This document shows positions 45,009-53,939 of a DNA stretch of 64,000 bases, one piece after another. Position 1 is the stretch's first letter. Each line of letters begins with the position of its first letter. The DNA is from Lacrimispora sp. BS-2 (GTDB lineage Bacteria; Bacillota; Clostridia; Lachnospirales; Lachnospiraceae). The notes beneath the pieces are model-generated. The model had not been told where the DNA came from and searched no databases. It was given only the letters and a program-made list of their open reading frames with translations. The stretch is taken from assembly GCF_040207125.1 (NCBI RefSeq), contig NZ_CP157940.1:62001-126000 (forward strand), in the 5' to 3' direction. The translations under genes were made by a program, and so were the position numbers.

Positions 45009-48000
45009 ATGAAAGGGCTAAAAAGGAAGTTCAGACAGAGTCTTGCAGGCATCCTTGCATTTTGCCTGACTATGACATCATTTAATATGGTGTCCTGGGC
45101 AGATGTGGAGAAGGCGTTTGAAAATGAGAATGCCATTTTTTTGATAAATGGAGATGATTTGAGGGATTCTGCACAAGCTGCTATTGATTCAGGCGAAACA
45201 TTCCATGTAGAGGATTTAGGCCTTGGGGATAGGGATTTATCCCTGAAAAGGGAATATGAAAAATTACTTGGGGGAGGCATGGTATATGAATTTTTGCCCG
45301 CCTATGACATGGATGAAGAGGCCAACGCCGATGGAGCGGAGCTTCGCATGTTCATCCGTGTACCTGACAACCATGACGGTTACCGGTTGACAGGTAATGA
45401 AAAGGTCATATTCTTGTATGTAAATGAGTCTGAAAGCAAGATCACTTTCAGATCTGATATTGACGGATACCTGACCCAAAAGGTCAGCGTAAAAGCCTTT
45501 TCCCAAAATGCAGCGGTTGTTCCCGGTGAAGGCGCAAACGGTGGCTCCGGAGTAAATCCAGATGGGGAAGAACCTGGTGAAAGCGGTGCGAATCAGGAGG
45601 AAACCACAGCCGTTGATGAAACAGCAGGTAATGAAACAGAGGTAAATCAGGGCGAAACGTCAACTAATGAGACAGAGATAAATCAAGGTGAAACGGCAGA
45701 TGAAGAAACAGAGGTAAATCAGGACGAAACAGCAGATGATGAAACAGAGGTAAATCAGGACGAAACAGCAGATGAAGAAACAGAGGTAAATTCTGGTGAA
45801 ACAGCAGATGAAGAAACAGAGGTAAATTCTGGTGAAACAGCAGCTGAAGAAACAAAGGTAAATCCCGGTGAAACAGCAAATGACGAGACCCAGGTAAATT
45901 CTGGTGAAACAGCAGCTGATGAAGCTCCGGCAAGCTCCGGTGGGTCTTCTGCAGATGACGGAGCAGCAAAAGCGTCAGAGGAAGGAAAGGCGGTTAATAA
46001 CAGCCGCCAGGATACGAAAAATAATGACAGCCAGCCTGACCATGACAATGCAGCTTCCAAAGACCAGGCGTCTGCGGATGTTCAGGCATCTATTTCAAGG
46101 CATGTGATTTCCGTTCTGTCATCATCAGAAAACAGTGCATTTAAGGAAGAATCCGACGAAGAGAAGAAGGATTTTTCTTATACAGAGTCCACGGTTTCGG
46201 AAGCGGATAAAGCTGAAAGTGGCGGAACGTCCGGCGGAAAAGCTTACGGTGCGGTGCTGTTAGATGAATCTTATTATGCAAAAGCATATGTTGCGACCTT
46301 AAATCAGCTTCACGTCGATGTATCGGCAGAAGGCTATGGAGTGACCTATGCCGTAGAACCCGTTGGAACGGCACACGCACAAGGGCCTGAAGCGGTAGCT
46401 GAGGACGGAACTCTTTCATTTACCGTGACACCGCAGATAGGCTATGAAATCAGTGGGGTTACAGTGAATGGAGAGACAGCAACGGCTGATGAAGTGGAAA
46501 ATACCGATGCATCAGAACATGGAAAACGCCGCTATACCATAACCGGAGTGACAGAGGAGCAGGAGGTTGTCATAACCACGGCTGCAACCGGAGATCATCC
46601 GGAGTTTAAGTTTGAAAAGGCGATTAACGGAGTTACCGTAAACCTTCATGCCGAACAGGGAATTCTTCCGGCAGGAACAGAAGCGAGGATCATAGAAGTA
46701 ACCGATAAAGTGGCGGAGGCTGTCAAGAAAAAAACGGCAGAAGAGGCAGCGGCGGAAAGCTCGGTCAATGATGTGCTTGCATACGACATAAAACTGTATT
46801 ATAAGGGCGAAGAGCTGGATAACAGCTGGAGTGATCAGGGATATGTGAACGTGACCTTTTCCGGTGCGCTTATTAAAGAGAAAAGCCTAGCCGCAGATAG
46901 TGTTGAGATCATACACATGAGTACAGACGTGGAGGTGGCAGCTAAGACAGTGGAAAAAATCTCCGCAGAAGAAGTAACCGGTTTGGAAGCCGTAGCGGAA
47001 CCAATTGCAGTAGACGGCGGAAAACAGGTGAGCCAGGTGTCATTTGAAGCGGAGCATTTCTCTGTATATACCATTACATTTTCCGGGAAGGCTGTTTTGA
47101 AAGTGCATGTAATGGATATAAAAACGGGAAATGAAATCGGAACAACAGCTGGAAGCCTTACACAAGATGGGGGGAACGGACAGGAATATACTGCTTCGCA
47201 GCTTGCTTCCTTAATACTAAACAAAATGGGTGAAGACGTAAAGAGGCAATATAGCTTTTCGAAGGCTACCCTGGCTGGCGGGAAGGAGCTGGATAGCTTT
47301 TATTATTCTTCGGGAAAGCTGTATACTACAAAAATCTGGAACTTATATTTTAATCAAATAACAGGTGATGTGTATTTTTGGTATCATTCCTTCAACGTTA
47401 CTTTTGATTCTAATGGAGGGAATGGCGGGCCAGAGAAGGTGGCTGTAAACGGAACATTCGTATTGCCGGATCCGTCGACTCTGGGAATAAGCAAAAACGG
47501 CCGGATATTTGCAGGCTGGTCTACAGATAAAACAGGACGGGGAAGTGTCTTTGTATCAGGAATTGAAAATACAATAACAAAAGATACCACATATTATGCA
47601 ATTTGGATTGATAAAAACGGTGAGGATAATACCAATGTTGCTTATTTTTATATCAGAATAGATGGTGAGATCCAATATGAACCAGCCGGTTATAGTAACA
47701 ATTATTACTATCCTCTGGAATCGGCAAAGACTTTGCAAGGTAAGTTGAGAACCCCGGCAGCTGTTAACAACAACCTGGATAATGTGGCGGCAAATTTACA
47801 GGTGATACCAACTGATGAGGCTATAAAAGCGGTTTTGAACAAAGGAGGGGTCTCCTACGATCCGAATACCCAGCACATTCTCTGGTATGTAATTAAATAC
47901 CGGGATAAAGACAATAACAAAACATATTGGAATGTAGATGGTATTGTCCGCGATAATGAAAAATATGAATTGATTTATAATCCCAACGGTGGGAATACCT

Positions 48001-51000
48001 CTGTCCCTGGCAGCAATGAATATAAAGCCGGATATAATGTAAAGATTCAATATGACCCGGCGCCCTCAAAAGCGGGATATGAGTTCCTGGGATGGGATGA
48101 GGATAAAGAGGCAGGATCACCGGCGTATAAAGTGGGAAGCAGCGCATTCCTTACTATGCCTGACCATGATGTGATCTTATATGCAATATGGAGGCCATCG
48201 GAAGCAACTGGATTTAAAGTGAATCATTGGCTGCAGAGATCAAATACAGCAGGAGATAAGAGTGATGATTTTGACCTGACAGATGAATCTCCGGAAATAA
48301 AGTATAAGGCTACGGAAAGTAAAGTGTATGATAAGGATTATGCAAAAACCATCAGCGGTTACATGTATGAGGAAGGAATCATTGATAATCTGACCGAAGC
48401 AGTTGTAAACGGAAACGGTACTACAGAATTAAATCTTTATTATCTCAAGAAATTGACCGTAAAGATAACCGCAGAATCAAAGACTAAAACCTACGATGGC
48501 AAATCGCTAACAGGCGGGTATCAGATCGATGGGGAGCTTCGTGCCGGTGATAAAGAAGAAGTGGCTGTAAGCGGCTCTATTACGGATGCGGGAGAGGAAG
48601 CAAACAAAATAGTAAGCTGCAAAATTAAGGATTCCAACAATGTGGATGTCACTGATAAGTATGTAATATCAACGGTTAATGGAACCCTGAAGGTAGACAG
48701 GGCAACTGCTAAAATAACAGCAAAGAGCGAAACAAAGAAATATGGAGAACCGAACCCGGAGCTGACCTATACGCCTGAAGATTTCTTAAACGGAGATAAA
48801 CCAGAGACTCTGGGCATAACGGTAAATTTGAAGACAGAAGCCAATGCGGCCAGCAAGAAGGGCACTTATGCGATTACCTTTGATTCTCCGGTTACTCAAA
48901 CAGACAACTATAATATTGCATATGTAGGCGGAACCTTAACTGTAACTAAAGCAGATGTAACAGTGACGGCCAATGATATTTGGAAGCAATATGGTAAGGA
49001 TATGCCGGAGCTGACTTATACGGCAGCCGGATTTGTTAACAATGAATCCCCTGAAAGCCTGTACCTTAACTTAAAGCTTCAAACTGATGCGGTAAAGACC
49101 AGTGGAGCAGGAACGTTTGATATTACCTTTGCGGATAAAAAGGAAGCAGACAATTATAATATTACCTATGTAGATGGTAAGCTGCATGTAACTCCGAATC
49201 TGGATCATATCATCATTAAGGCATCAGATGCAATGAAGGTGTATGACGGAAAAGAATTGACCAAAGCTTCGTACAGTATGACAGGACGTCTTGCAGACGG
49301 AGACCGTATCAAAGAGGTCATAATGAAAGAGGATTCCAGGACTACAAATGCAGGAACAAAGGAAAACGGCATTGATCATGTAGTCATTGTAAATGAAAAT
49401 GGTGACAATGTGACCTCCTGCTATGAAAACTTAAGGCTGGCTGACGGCCGGCTGATTGTGATAAAGGCACCTGTATTTGTAATGGCTAAGCCAGCATACA
49501 AAGCATACGGTGATGTCAATCCGAAGCTGGCTTATGAGGCTTCAGGCTTTGTAAACGGAGAGACGCCGTCCGGCCTGGGCATTGAACCAAAGCTGAAAAC
49601 CAATGCAGATGAGAAGAGCCCGGCAGGTATCTATTCAATCACCTTTGATGAACCTGTAACGAGTACAGCCAATTATTCTATTATCTATATACCCGGATTT
49701 CTGGTTGTAAAGCGGAATGCATGGGATATTGTGATTACGGCAAAGAGCGGAACCCAGGTATATAATGGAACTGCACTGACAGAAAACGGCTATGAAGTAA
49801 GCGGCCAGCTTGCGTCCGGTGATTATGTTTCCAGTGTGGAGATGACAAAGGAATCTGTCATAACAGATGCAGGAACAAGAAAGAACGAGATCAAGTCAGT
49901 AGTGATCAGAAATGCGTCAGGTAAAGATGTGACGAAGAACTACAGCAGTTTAAAGACCGTAGCAGGAACCCTTACGGTGAGCAAGGCGCAGGTGACCGTA
50001 ACGGCTGAAGATAAGGCAAAGAACTATGGAGAAGAAATACCGGTTCTTAATTATACGGTGAAAGGCCTTGAAAATGGAGAAACTTTTGAAGGGCTTCATG
50101 TGAGGGTAGAGCCTTATACAAAAGCGACAAAGTCCAGCCCTGCCGGAGATTACGTGATTTCTTTTAAAAATAAGGTAGAAGAAACGGAGAATTATAAGAT
50201 CACCTATGAAAACGGAAACTTAAGTGTAGGAAAGAATGGGGAAGTCCTTGTAATTAAGGCTTTGGATGCTGATAAGCCATACGACGGAACAGAACTTACC
50301 AGGGCGGAGTACAGCATAACGGGAAATCTTGAAGATGGGGATTATATTGATAAGGTCGTCATGACAGCAGATTCCAGGATAACAGATGCAGGCACCCAGA
50401 GGAATAAGATAGACTATGTTGTCATCAGGAATGGAGCCGGCCTTGATGTAACAGAAAGTTATGCAGGACTGAGGATAGAAGAAGGAACCCTGACAGTAAG
50501 CAAAGCCCAGATCACAGTGACGGCTTTGGATAAGACGAAGGGGTATGGAGAGAAAGTACCGGACTTAGAGTATCAAGTGAAAGGTCTTAAAAATGAGGAA
50601 ACTCTTAAAGACATCGGCGTAAAGGTGACACTGTCAACAAATGTGACAAAGACCAGCCTTGCCGGAGCTTACGGTATTACTTTTAAGGATCAGGAAAGAG
50701 AAACGAAGAATTACAGGATCAGCTATGAAGATGGAACTCTGATCGTGGAAAAGAACGGAGCGGCCATAGTAATTACGGCATTAGACGCAGAGAAGATATA
50801 CGACGGCAAGGAATTGACCAGGGCTGAGTACGGCATGGCGGGAAGTCTTAGAGATGGAGACCATATTAATAAGGTTGTCATGACAGAGGACTCCAGGATA
50901 ACAAATTCAGGAACACAGAAGAACAGGATTGCCTCCGTCCTCATCAAAAATGCGGCTGGCCAGGATGTGACGGACAGCTATGCAGGACTGGTAACAGAAG

Positions 51001-51593
51001 ATGGTACCCTGACCGTTCATAAGACAAATATGATAGTAACTGCGGCAGATAAATCAAAGATCCAGGGCAGTTCCAATCCGGAATTAACTTATACTATCCA
51101 GGGACTTGTAAATGGAGAAACCCCGGAAGGGCTGGGTCTTAAACCACAGCTAAGGACAGAGGCAGCCGGAAACAGTGCGGATGGAAAATATGCTATCACA
51201 TTTGCCGATCCGGTTTCAACGATAGCAAACTACAATATTTCTTATGCAGAAGGCGTAATAACAGTAGAGAGAAGAAATACAGGCGGAAGTTCAGGCGGCA
51301 CAGGCGGAGGCAGCGGCAGCGGTTCATCACCTGATCCCAGCCGGCCATATACGCCAGGAGGTCCTGGAGACAATATGGTAACGGTTGAACAGGAACCTGT
51401 CCCACTTGCTGATTTACCCAATGGCGGAAATGCGGCAGACAATCTCCTTATTATTGATGACGGCAGCATCCCTCTGGCAGGACTTCCAAAAACTGGTGAC
51501 AGAGGGCCGATTCAGGGTTTTGCAGCAATTGTATCAGGAATTTTGTTCGCTGTATACGCAGCTGTCAGCCGTATGAGGAAAGAAGAAAAGTAG
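45009..51593 (+). CDS. Large LPXTG-anchored surface protein with MBG and InlB-type repeats
   Basis: 2194 residues. Signal peptide 1-32 (LAGILAFCLTMTSFNMVSWA). Residues 204-311 are nine copies of a 12-residue acidic repeat (ETADEETEVNQD type). Two Listeria-Bacteroides repeat units start near 797 (VTFDSNGGNGGPEKV) and 987 (LIYNPNGGNTSVPGS), each ending with YYAIW or LYAIW. From about 1149 to 2090 run MBG-type beta domains (TYDGK..., KKYGEPNPELTY, YNITYVDGKL patterns). A Gly-Ser linker precedes LPKTG (2159-2163), a hydrophobic helix and a basic tail, the sortase signal. It would be a cell-wall fibre for adhesion; the ligand is unknown. AAGGAG before the ATG. Element cargo. Confidence 0.9.
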   Translation: MKGLKRKFRQSLAGILAFCLTMTSFNMVSWADVEKAFENENAIFLINGDDLRDSAQAAIDSGETFHVEDLGLGDRDLSLKREYEKLLGGGMVYEFLPAYDMDEEANADGAELRMFIRVPDNHDGYRLTGNEKVIFLYVNESESKITFRSDIDGYLTQKVSVKAFSQNAAVVPGEGANGGSGVNPDGEEPGESGANQEETTAVDETAGNETEVNQGETSTNETEINQGETADEETEVNQDETADDETEVNQDETADEETEVNSGETADEETEVNSGETAAEETKVNPGETANDETQVNSGETAADEAPASSGGSSADDGAAKASEEGKAVNNSRQDTKNNDSQPDHDNAASKDQASADVQASISRHVISVLSSSENSAFKEESDEEKKDFSYTESTVSEADKAESGGTSGGKAYGAVLLDESYYAKAYVATLNQLHVDVSAEGYGVTYAVEPVGTAHAQGPEAVAEDGTLSFTVTPQIGYEISGVTVNGETATADEVENTDASEHGKRRYTITGVTEEQEVVITTAATGDHPEFKFEKAINGVTVNLHAEQGILPAGTEARIIEVTDKVAEAVKKKTAEEAAAESSVNDVLAYDIKLYYKGEELDNSWSDQGYVNVTFSGALIKEKSLAADSVEIIHMSTDVEVAAKTVEKISAEEVTGLEAVAEPIAVDGGKQVSQVSFEAEHFSVYTITFSGKAVLKVHVMDIKTGNEIGTTAGSLTQDGGNGQEYTASQLASLILNKMGEDVKRQYSFSKATLAGGKELDSFYYSSGKLYTTKIWNLYFNQITGDVYFWYHSFNVTFDSNGGNGGPEKVAVNGTFVLPDPSTLGISKNGRIFAGWSTDKTGRGSVFVSGIENTITKDTTYYAIWIDKNGEDNTNVAYFYIRIDGEIQYEPAGYSNNYYYPLESAKTLQGKLRTPAAVNNNLDNVAANLQVIPTDEAIKAVLNKGGVSYDPNTQHILWYVIKYRDKDNNKTYWNVDGIVRDNEKYELIYNPNGGNTSVPGSNEYKAGYNVKIQYDPAPSKAGYEFLGWDEDKEAGSPAYKVGSSAFLTMPDHDVILYAIWRPSEATGFKVNHWLQRSNTAGDKSDDFDLTDESPEIKYKATESKVYDKDYAKTISGYMYEEGIIDNLTEAVVNGNGTTELNLYYLKKLTVKITAESKTKTYDGKSLTGGYQIDGELRAGDKEEVAVSGSITDAGEEANKIVSCKIKDSNNVDVTDKYVISTVNGTLKVDRATAKITAKSETKKYGEPNPELTYTPEDFLNGDKPETLGITVNLKTEANAASKKGTYAITFDSPVTQTDNYNIAYVGGTLTVTKADVTVTANDIWKQYGKDMPELTYTAAGFVNNESPESLYLNLKLQTDAVKTSGAGTFDITFADKKEADNYNITYVDGKLHVTPNLDHIIIKASDAMKVYDGKELTKASYSMTGRLADGDRIKEVIMKEDSRTTNAGTKENGIDHVVIVNENGDNVTSCYENLRLADGRLIVIKAPVFVMAKPAYKAYGDVNPKLAYEASGFVNGETPSGLGIEPKLKTNADEKSPAGIYSITFDEPVTSTANYSIIYIPGFLVVKRNAWDIVITAKSGTQVYNGTALTENGYEVSGQLASGDYVSSVEMTKESVITDAGTRKNEIKSVVIRNASGKDVTKNYSSLKTVAGTLTVSKAQVTVTAEDKAKNYGEEIPVLNYTVKGLENGETFEGLHVRVEPYTKATKSSPAGDYVISFKNKVEETENYKITYENGNLSVGKNGEVLVIKALDADKPYDGTELTRAEYSITGNLEDGDYIDKVVMTADSRITDAGTQRNKIDYVVIRNGAGLDVTESYAGLRIEEGTLTVSKAQITVTALDKTKGYGEKVPDLEYQVKGLKNEETLKDIGVKVTLSTNVTKTSLAGAYGITFKDQERETKNYRISYEDGTLIVEKNGAAIVITALDAEKIYDGKELTRAEYGMAGSLRDGDHINKVVMTEDSRITNSGTQKNRIASVLIKNAAGQDVTDSYAGLVTEDGTLTVHKTNMIVTAADKSKIQGSSNPELTYTIQGLVNGETPEGLGLKPQLRTEAAGNSADGKYAITFADPVSTIANYNISYAEGVITVERRNTGGSSGGTGGGSGSGSSPDPSRPYTPGGPGDNMVTVEQEPVPLADLPNGGNAADNLLIIDDGSIPLAGLPKTGDRGPIQGFAAIVSGILFAVYAAVSRMRKEEK
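45618..45941 (+). repeat. Nine 36-bp tandem repeats in the adhesin gene
   Basis: Units start every 36 bp from 45618 and encode ETAxxETEVNxx. The middle four units are nearly identical in DNA, indicating recent expansion and likely copy-number variation. Coding repeats, not CRISPR. Confidence 0.85.
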
Positions 51594-51641
51594 TAATTTT
51601 GAAGTACGGCAAATAGAAAAAGCAAACAGATAATAATTAAG

Positions 51642-51737
51642 AGGTAAACGGTACCCCTTGTCAAGGCAGTAAAAAAGAGAGTCAATATCCACACTCTTTC
51701 TACAGCCTTGCTATGGGGGGACCGTTTACCTTTTTTT
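51642..51737 (+). repeat. 90-bp inverted-repeat element acting as adhesin terminator
   Basis: Outer arms AGGTAAACGGT (51642-51652) / ACCGTTTACCT (51721-51731), continuing inward with CCCC / GGGG, CAAGGC / GCCTTG and AAAGAG / CTCTTT pairs, so about 40 bases per arm pair imperfectly. Seven T residues follow. Its size suggests a MITE-like or IS-end remnant now used as terminator. Confidence 0.6.
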
Positions 51738-51901
51738 ATAGACCCCAAATGGGGAGCTGCGACGGAAACAGAACGGCAGTTATGAGGATATATCCCTGCG
51801 GCGTAAGAATCGTATTCTATGAAAAAATTAAATGGTGCAAAATAGGAGGACACGCAGGTGGATTTCAGATATACTTAGAAAGAGAAAAGGAGGCAAACCT
51901 T

Positions 51902-52372
51902 ATGAAACATACAGCATATATTAAAACCGTCTTAGGGCCGATTAAAATATCAGAAGTGGATGGTTTTATTACTGAGTTATTTTTTGCAAAAGATATCCAT
52001 GAAATCCCCGGAGAACATAAAACACCTCTGTTGGAGAAAGCAGAAAAGCAGATTAAGGAATATATGGATGGGACGGGCAGGGTATTTGACTTGCCGTTTG
52101 CTGCAAAAGGGACAGAGTTTCAGAAGACCGTATGGGAGGCCCTGCACAGAATTCCATATGGAGAAACGCGAAGCTATAAACAGATCGCAGAACAGATCGG
52201 GAGGCCGGATGCATCCAGGGCTGTGGGCATGGCAAACAGCAAAAATCCGATACTGATCCTGACACCGTGTCACCGGGTAGTGGGTTCGGATGGCAAATTA
52301 ACAGGCTATGCAGCCGGCTTGGAAGTCAAGGAACAATTATTGGAATTGGAACTGTCACATGCAGGCTGTTGA
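51902..52372 (+). CDS. ogt: Methylated-DNA-protein-cysteine methyltransferase (Ogt/AdaB)
   Basis: Suicide repair protein that moves the alkyl group of O6-alkylguanine in DNA onto its own cysteine. The active-site motif TPCHRVVGSDGKLTGYAAG carries acceptor Cys123. The recognition helix segment GETRSYKQIAEQIGRPDASRAVGMANSKNP supplies the tyrosine and arginine finger. 156 residues, normal. ATG 51902 follows AAGGAGG; earlier in-frame codons overlap the terminator hairpin. First gene of an ogt-alkD-ada set inside the element, transcribed in one direction. Confidence 0.94.
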   Translation: MKHTAYIKTVLGPIKISEVDGFITELFFAKDIHEIPGEHKTPLLEKAEKQIKEYMDGTGRVFDLPFAAKGTEFQKTVWEALHRIPYGETRSYKQIAEQIGRPDASRAVGMANSKNPILILTPCHRVVGSDGKLTGYAAGLEVKEQLLELELSHAGC

Positions 52373-52395
52373 AATGAATAGGGTAGGATTATAGT

Positions 52396-53166
52396 ATGGA
52401 AAAATGGAATAAAAAAAAGCTGGCGCCGGTTGAAAAGGTGCAGGAGGCTTATAACAGGATCACAGATCCTCACGTAATGATGGGGGATAATATAAAACAG
52501 CAATTAAAAGAACTGGCAGAGGAAGACTACCGGGTGTTCGCCTCCGGTCTGCTTCCTAATACTGACAATGTATTAGGCATCCGTCTTCCCATGCTGCGTA
52601 AAATAGCAAAGCAGATTGCAAGGTCGGATTGGCAGGGATATCTGGAGACAGCAAGGGAGGATTCCTTTGAGGAGATCATGCTCCAGGGAATGGTGATCGG
52701 CTGTGCGGCATGTCCGGCAGAAGAACGGTTATTCTATATTAAGGAGTTTGTTCCTAAAATCCAAAACTGGTCGGTGTGCGACAGTTTTTGTGCCGGGCTC
52801 AAATTCACCAGGAATAATTCAGAGCTGGTATGGGATTTTCTCAAGCCCTATTTTAAATCAGAACGGGCATTTGACCTCCGTTTTGCAGTTGTGATGCTTA
52901 TTTTCTACTATATTCAGGAAGCAGCCATCAGTGAAGTGCTGACTGTCCTGGATAACGTGCGGCACGATGACTATTATGTAAAGATGGCTGTGGCATGGGC
53001 AATATCCATGTGTTATGTTCAGTTTCCGGGGCAAACCATGATTTATCTGAAAAACAACAGTTTGGATGATTTCACCTATAACAAAGCATTACAGAAAATC
53101 ACCGAATCCTTAAAAGTAGATAAAGAAACAAAAAAGCAGATCCGGGCAATGAAACGGAAGCCATGA
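52396..53166 (+). CDS. DNA alkylation repair protein, AlkD-like HEAT-repeat glycosylase
   Basis: 256 residues of tandem HEAT-like helices, resembling the AlkC/AlkD family that excises 3- and 7-alkylpurines. The catalytic pattern of AlkD (Trp and Asp four residues apart, and a later Arg) can be placed on NWSVCDSF near residue 130 and FDLRFAVVMLIFYY near 165. ATG 52396 has only a weak ribosome site, and translation could start later at MMGDNIKQQL. It lies between ogt and ada, in keeping with an alkylation-damage operon. Confidence 0.85.
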   Translation: MEKWNKKKLAPVEKVQEAYNRITDPHVMMGDNIKQQLKELAEEDYRVFASGLLPNTDNVLGIRLPMLRKIAKQIARSDWQGYLETAREDSFEEIMLQGMVIGCAACPAEERLFYIKEFVPKIQNWSVCDSFCAGLKFTRNNSELVWDFLKPYFKSERAFDLRFAVVMLIFYYIQEAAISEVLTVLDNVRHDDYYVKMAVAWAISMCYVQFPGQTMIYLKNNSLDDFTYNKALQKITESLKVDKETKKQIRAMKRKP

Positions 53167-53244
53167 AAAGCTTACGTATCCTGTGAAAATAAGGTCCATT
53201 TTTATAGGCATTGTATAACAAAAAATGAAAGAAGGTGTTCCGCC

Positions 53245-53808
53245 ATGCTGACAGAGGAGGAAAAATGGAAGGCAGCGCTGGAATGTGATGCGTCTTATGA
53301 CGGCAGATTTTATTACGGAGTAAAAACAACAGGAATTTTCTGCCGTCCTTCCTGTAAATCCAAAAGTCCCAAACGTGAAAATGTGGAATTCTTTGATACG
53401 GCGGAGCAGGCACGTGAAAGCGGGCTTCGCCCCTGTAAGCGCTGCCGGCCGGATTTGCTGGAATTTCACCCGCAGAAAGAGACTGCGGAAAAAATCAAAG
53501 TAGTTTATGATCTTTATTATTCAGACCAGGATCGCTTAAAGGAGGAACTAAAAAAGCTTGGGCTAAGCAGAAACAGAATCCTCCAGGTGTTTCAGAATCA
53601 ATATGAAAAGACCCCGGCAGAGTATTTAAACGGTTTACGTGTAGCCAGCGCAAAAAAGCTTTTAGCCAGCACCGCGGATAATATTTTGCAGATTGCTTTA
53701 CAAAGCGGCTTTGAAAGTCTTTCAGCTTTTTACACACAGTTTAAGCGGATAACAGGTGTTTCTCCCAGGGAATACCGGGAGCGTTTTACTGGAAAGAAGG
53801 CTGATTAG
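53245..53808 (+). CDS. Ada-type methylphosphotriester sensor and AraC-family activator
   Basis: 187 residues equal to the N-terminal half of E. coli Ada, without the O6-methylguanine domain, which is separate here (ogt). The zinc site is Cys33 (methyl acceptor), Cys37, Cys64 and Cys67 in GIFCRPSCKSKSP and PCKRCRPD. The AraC helix-turn-helix pair covers about 85-185 (LGLSRNRILQVFQNQYEKTPAEYL, ILQIALQSGFESLSAFYTQFKRITGVSPREYR in part). Methylation of Cys33 should turn it into an activator of the ogt-alkD-ada genes (from the family). AAAGAAGGTG precedes the ATG. Confidence 0.92.
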   Translation: MLTEEEKWKAALECDASYDGRFYYGVKTTGIFCRPSCKSKSPKRENVEFFDTAEQARESGLRPCKRCRPDLLEFHPQKETAEKIKVVYDLYYSDQDRLKEELKKLGLSRNRILQVFQNQYEKTPAEYLNGLRVASAKKLLASTADNILQIALQSGFESLSAFYTQFKRITGVSPREYRERFTGKKAD

Positions 53809-53864
53809 AAGAATGGCGCGGGGGAAATGGAGGATGGGATTGCTGTAAGTCAAAAAGCCCCCAT

Positions 53865-53939
53865 AGTATATGGTACAAACCTGCCGGAATAAGATTTTCC
53901 AGGAGGTGTAAGAGATGGATCCATTGGCTCAGGCAGCCT
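53865..53939 (+). repeat. 75-bp direct repeat, copy 2 (recombinase start region)
   Basis: Partner of 44154-44228 (60 of 75 identical). In this copy ACCTGCCGGAA (53879-53889) can pair with TTCCAGGAGGT (53897-53907) at 9 of 11 positions, which would bury the ribosome site of the recombinase. Confidence 0.75.

Noticed and set aside
45618-45941. Regular 36-bp repeats as a CRISPR array
   Set aside because: Units are contiguous without spacers and encode an in-frame protein repeat.
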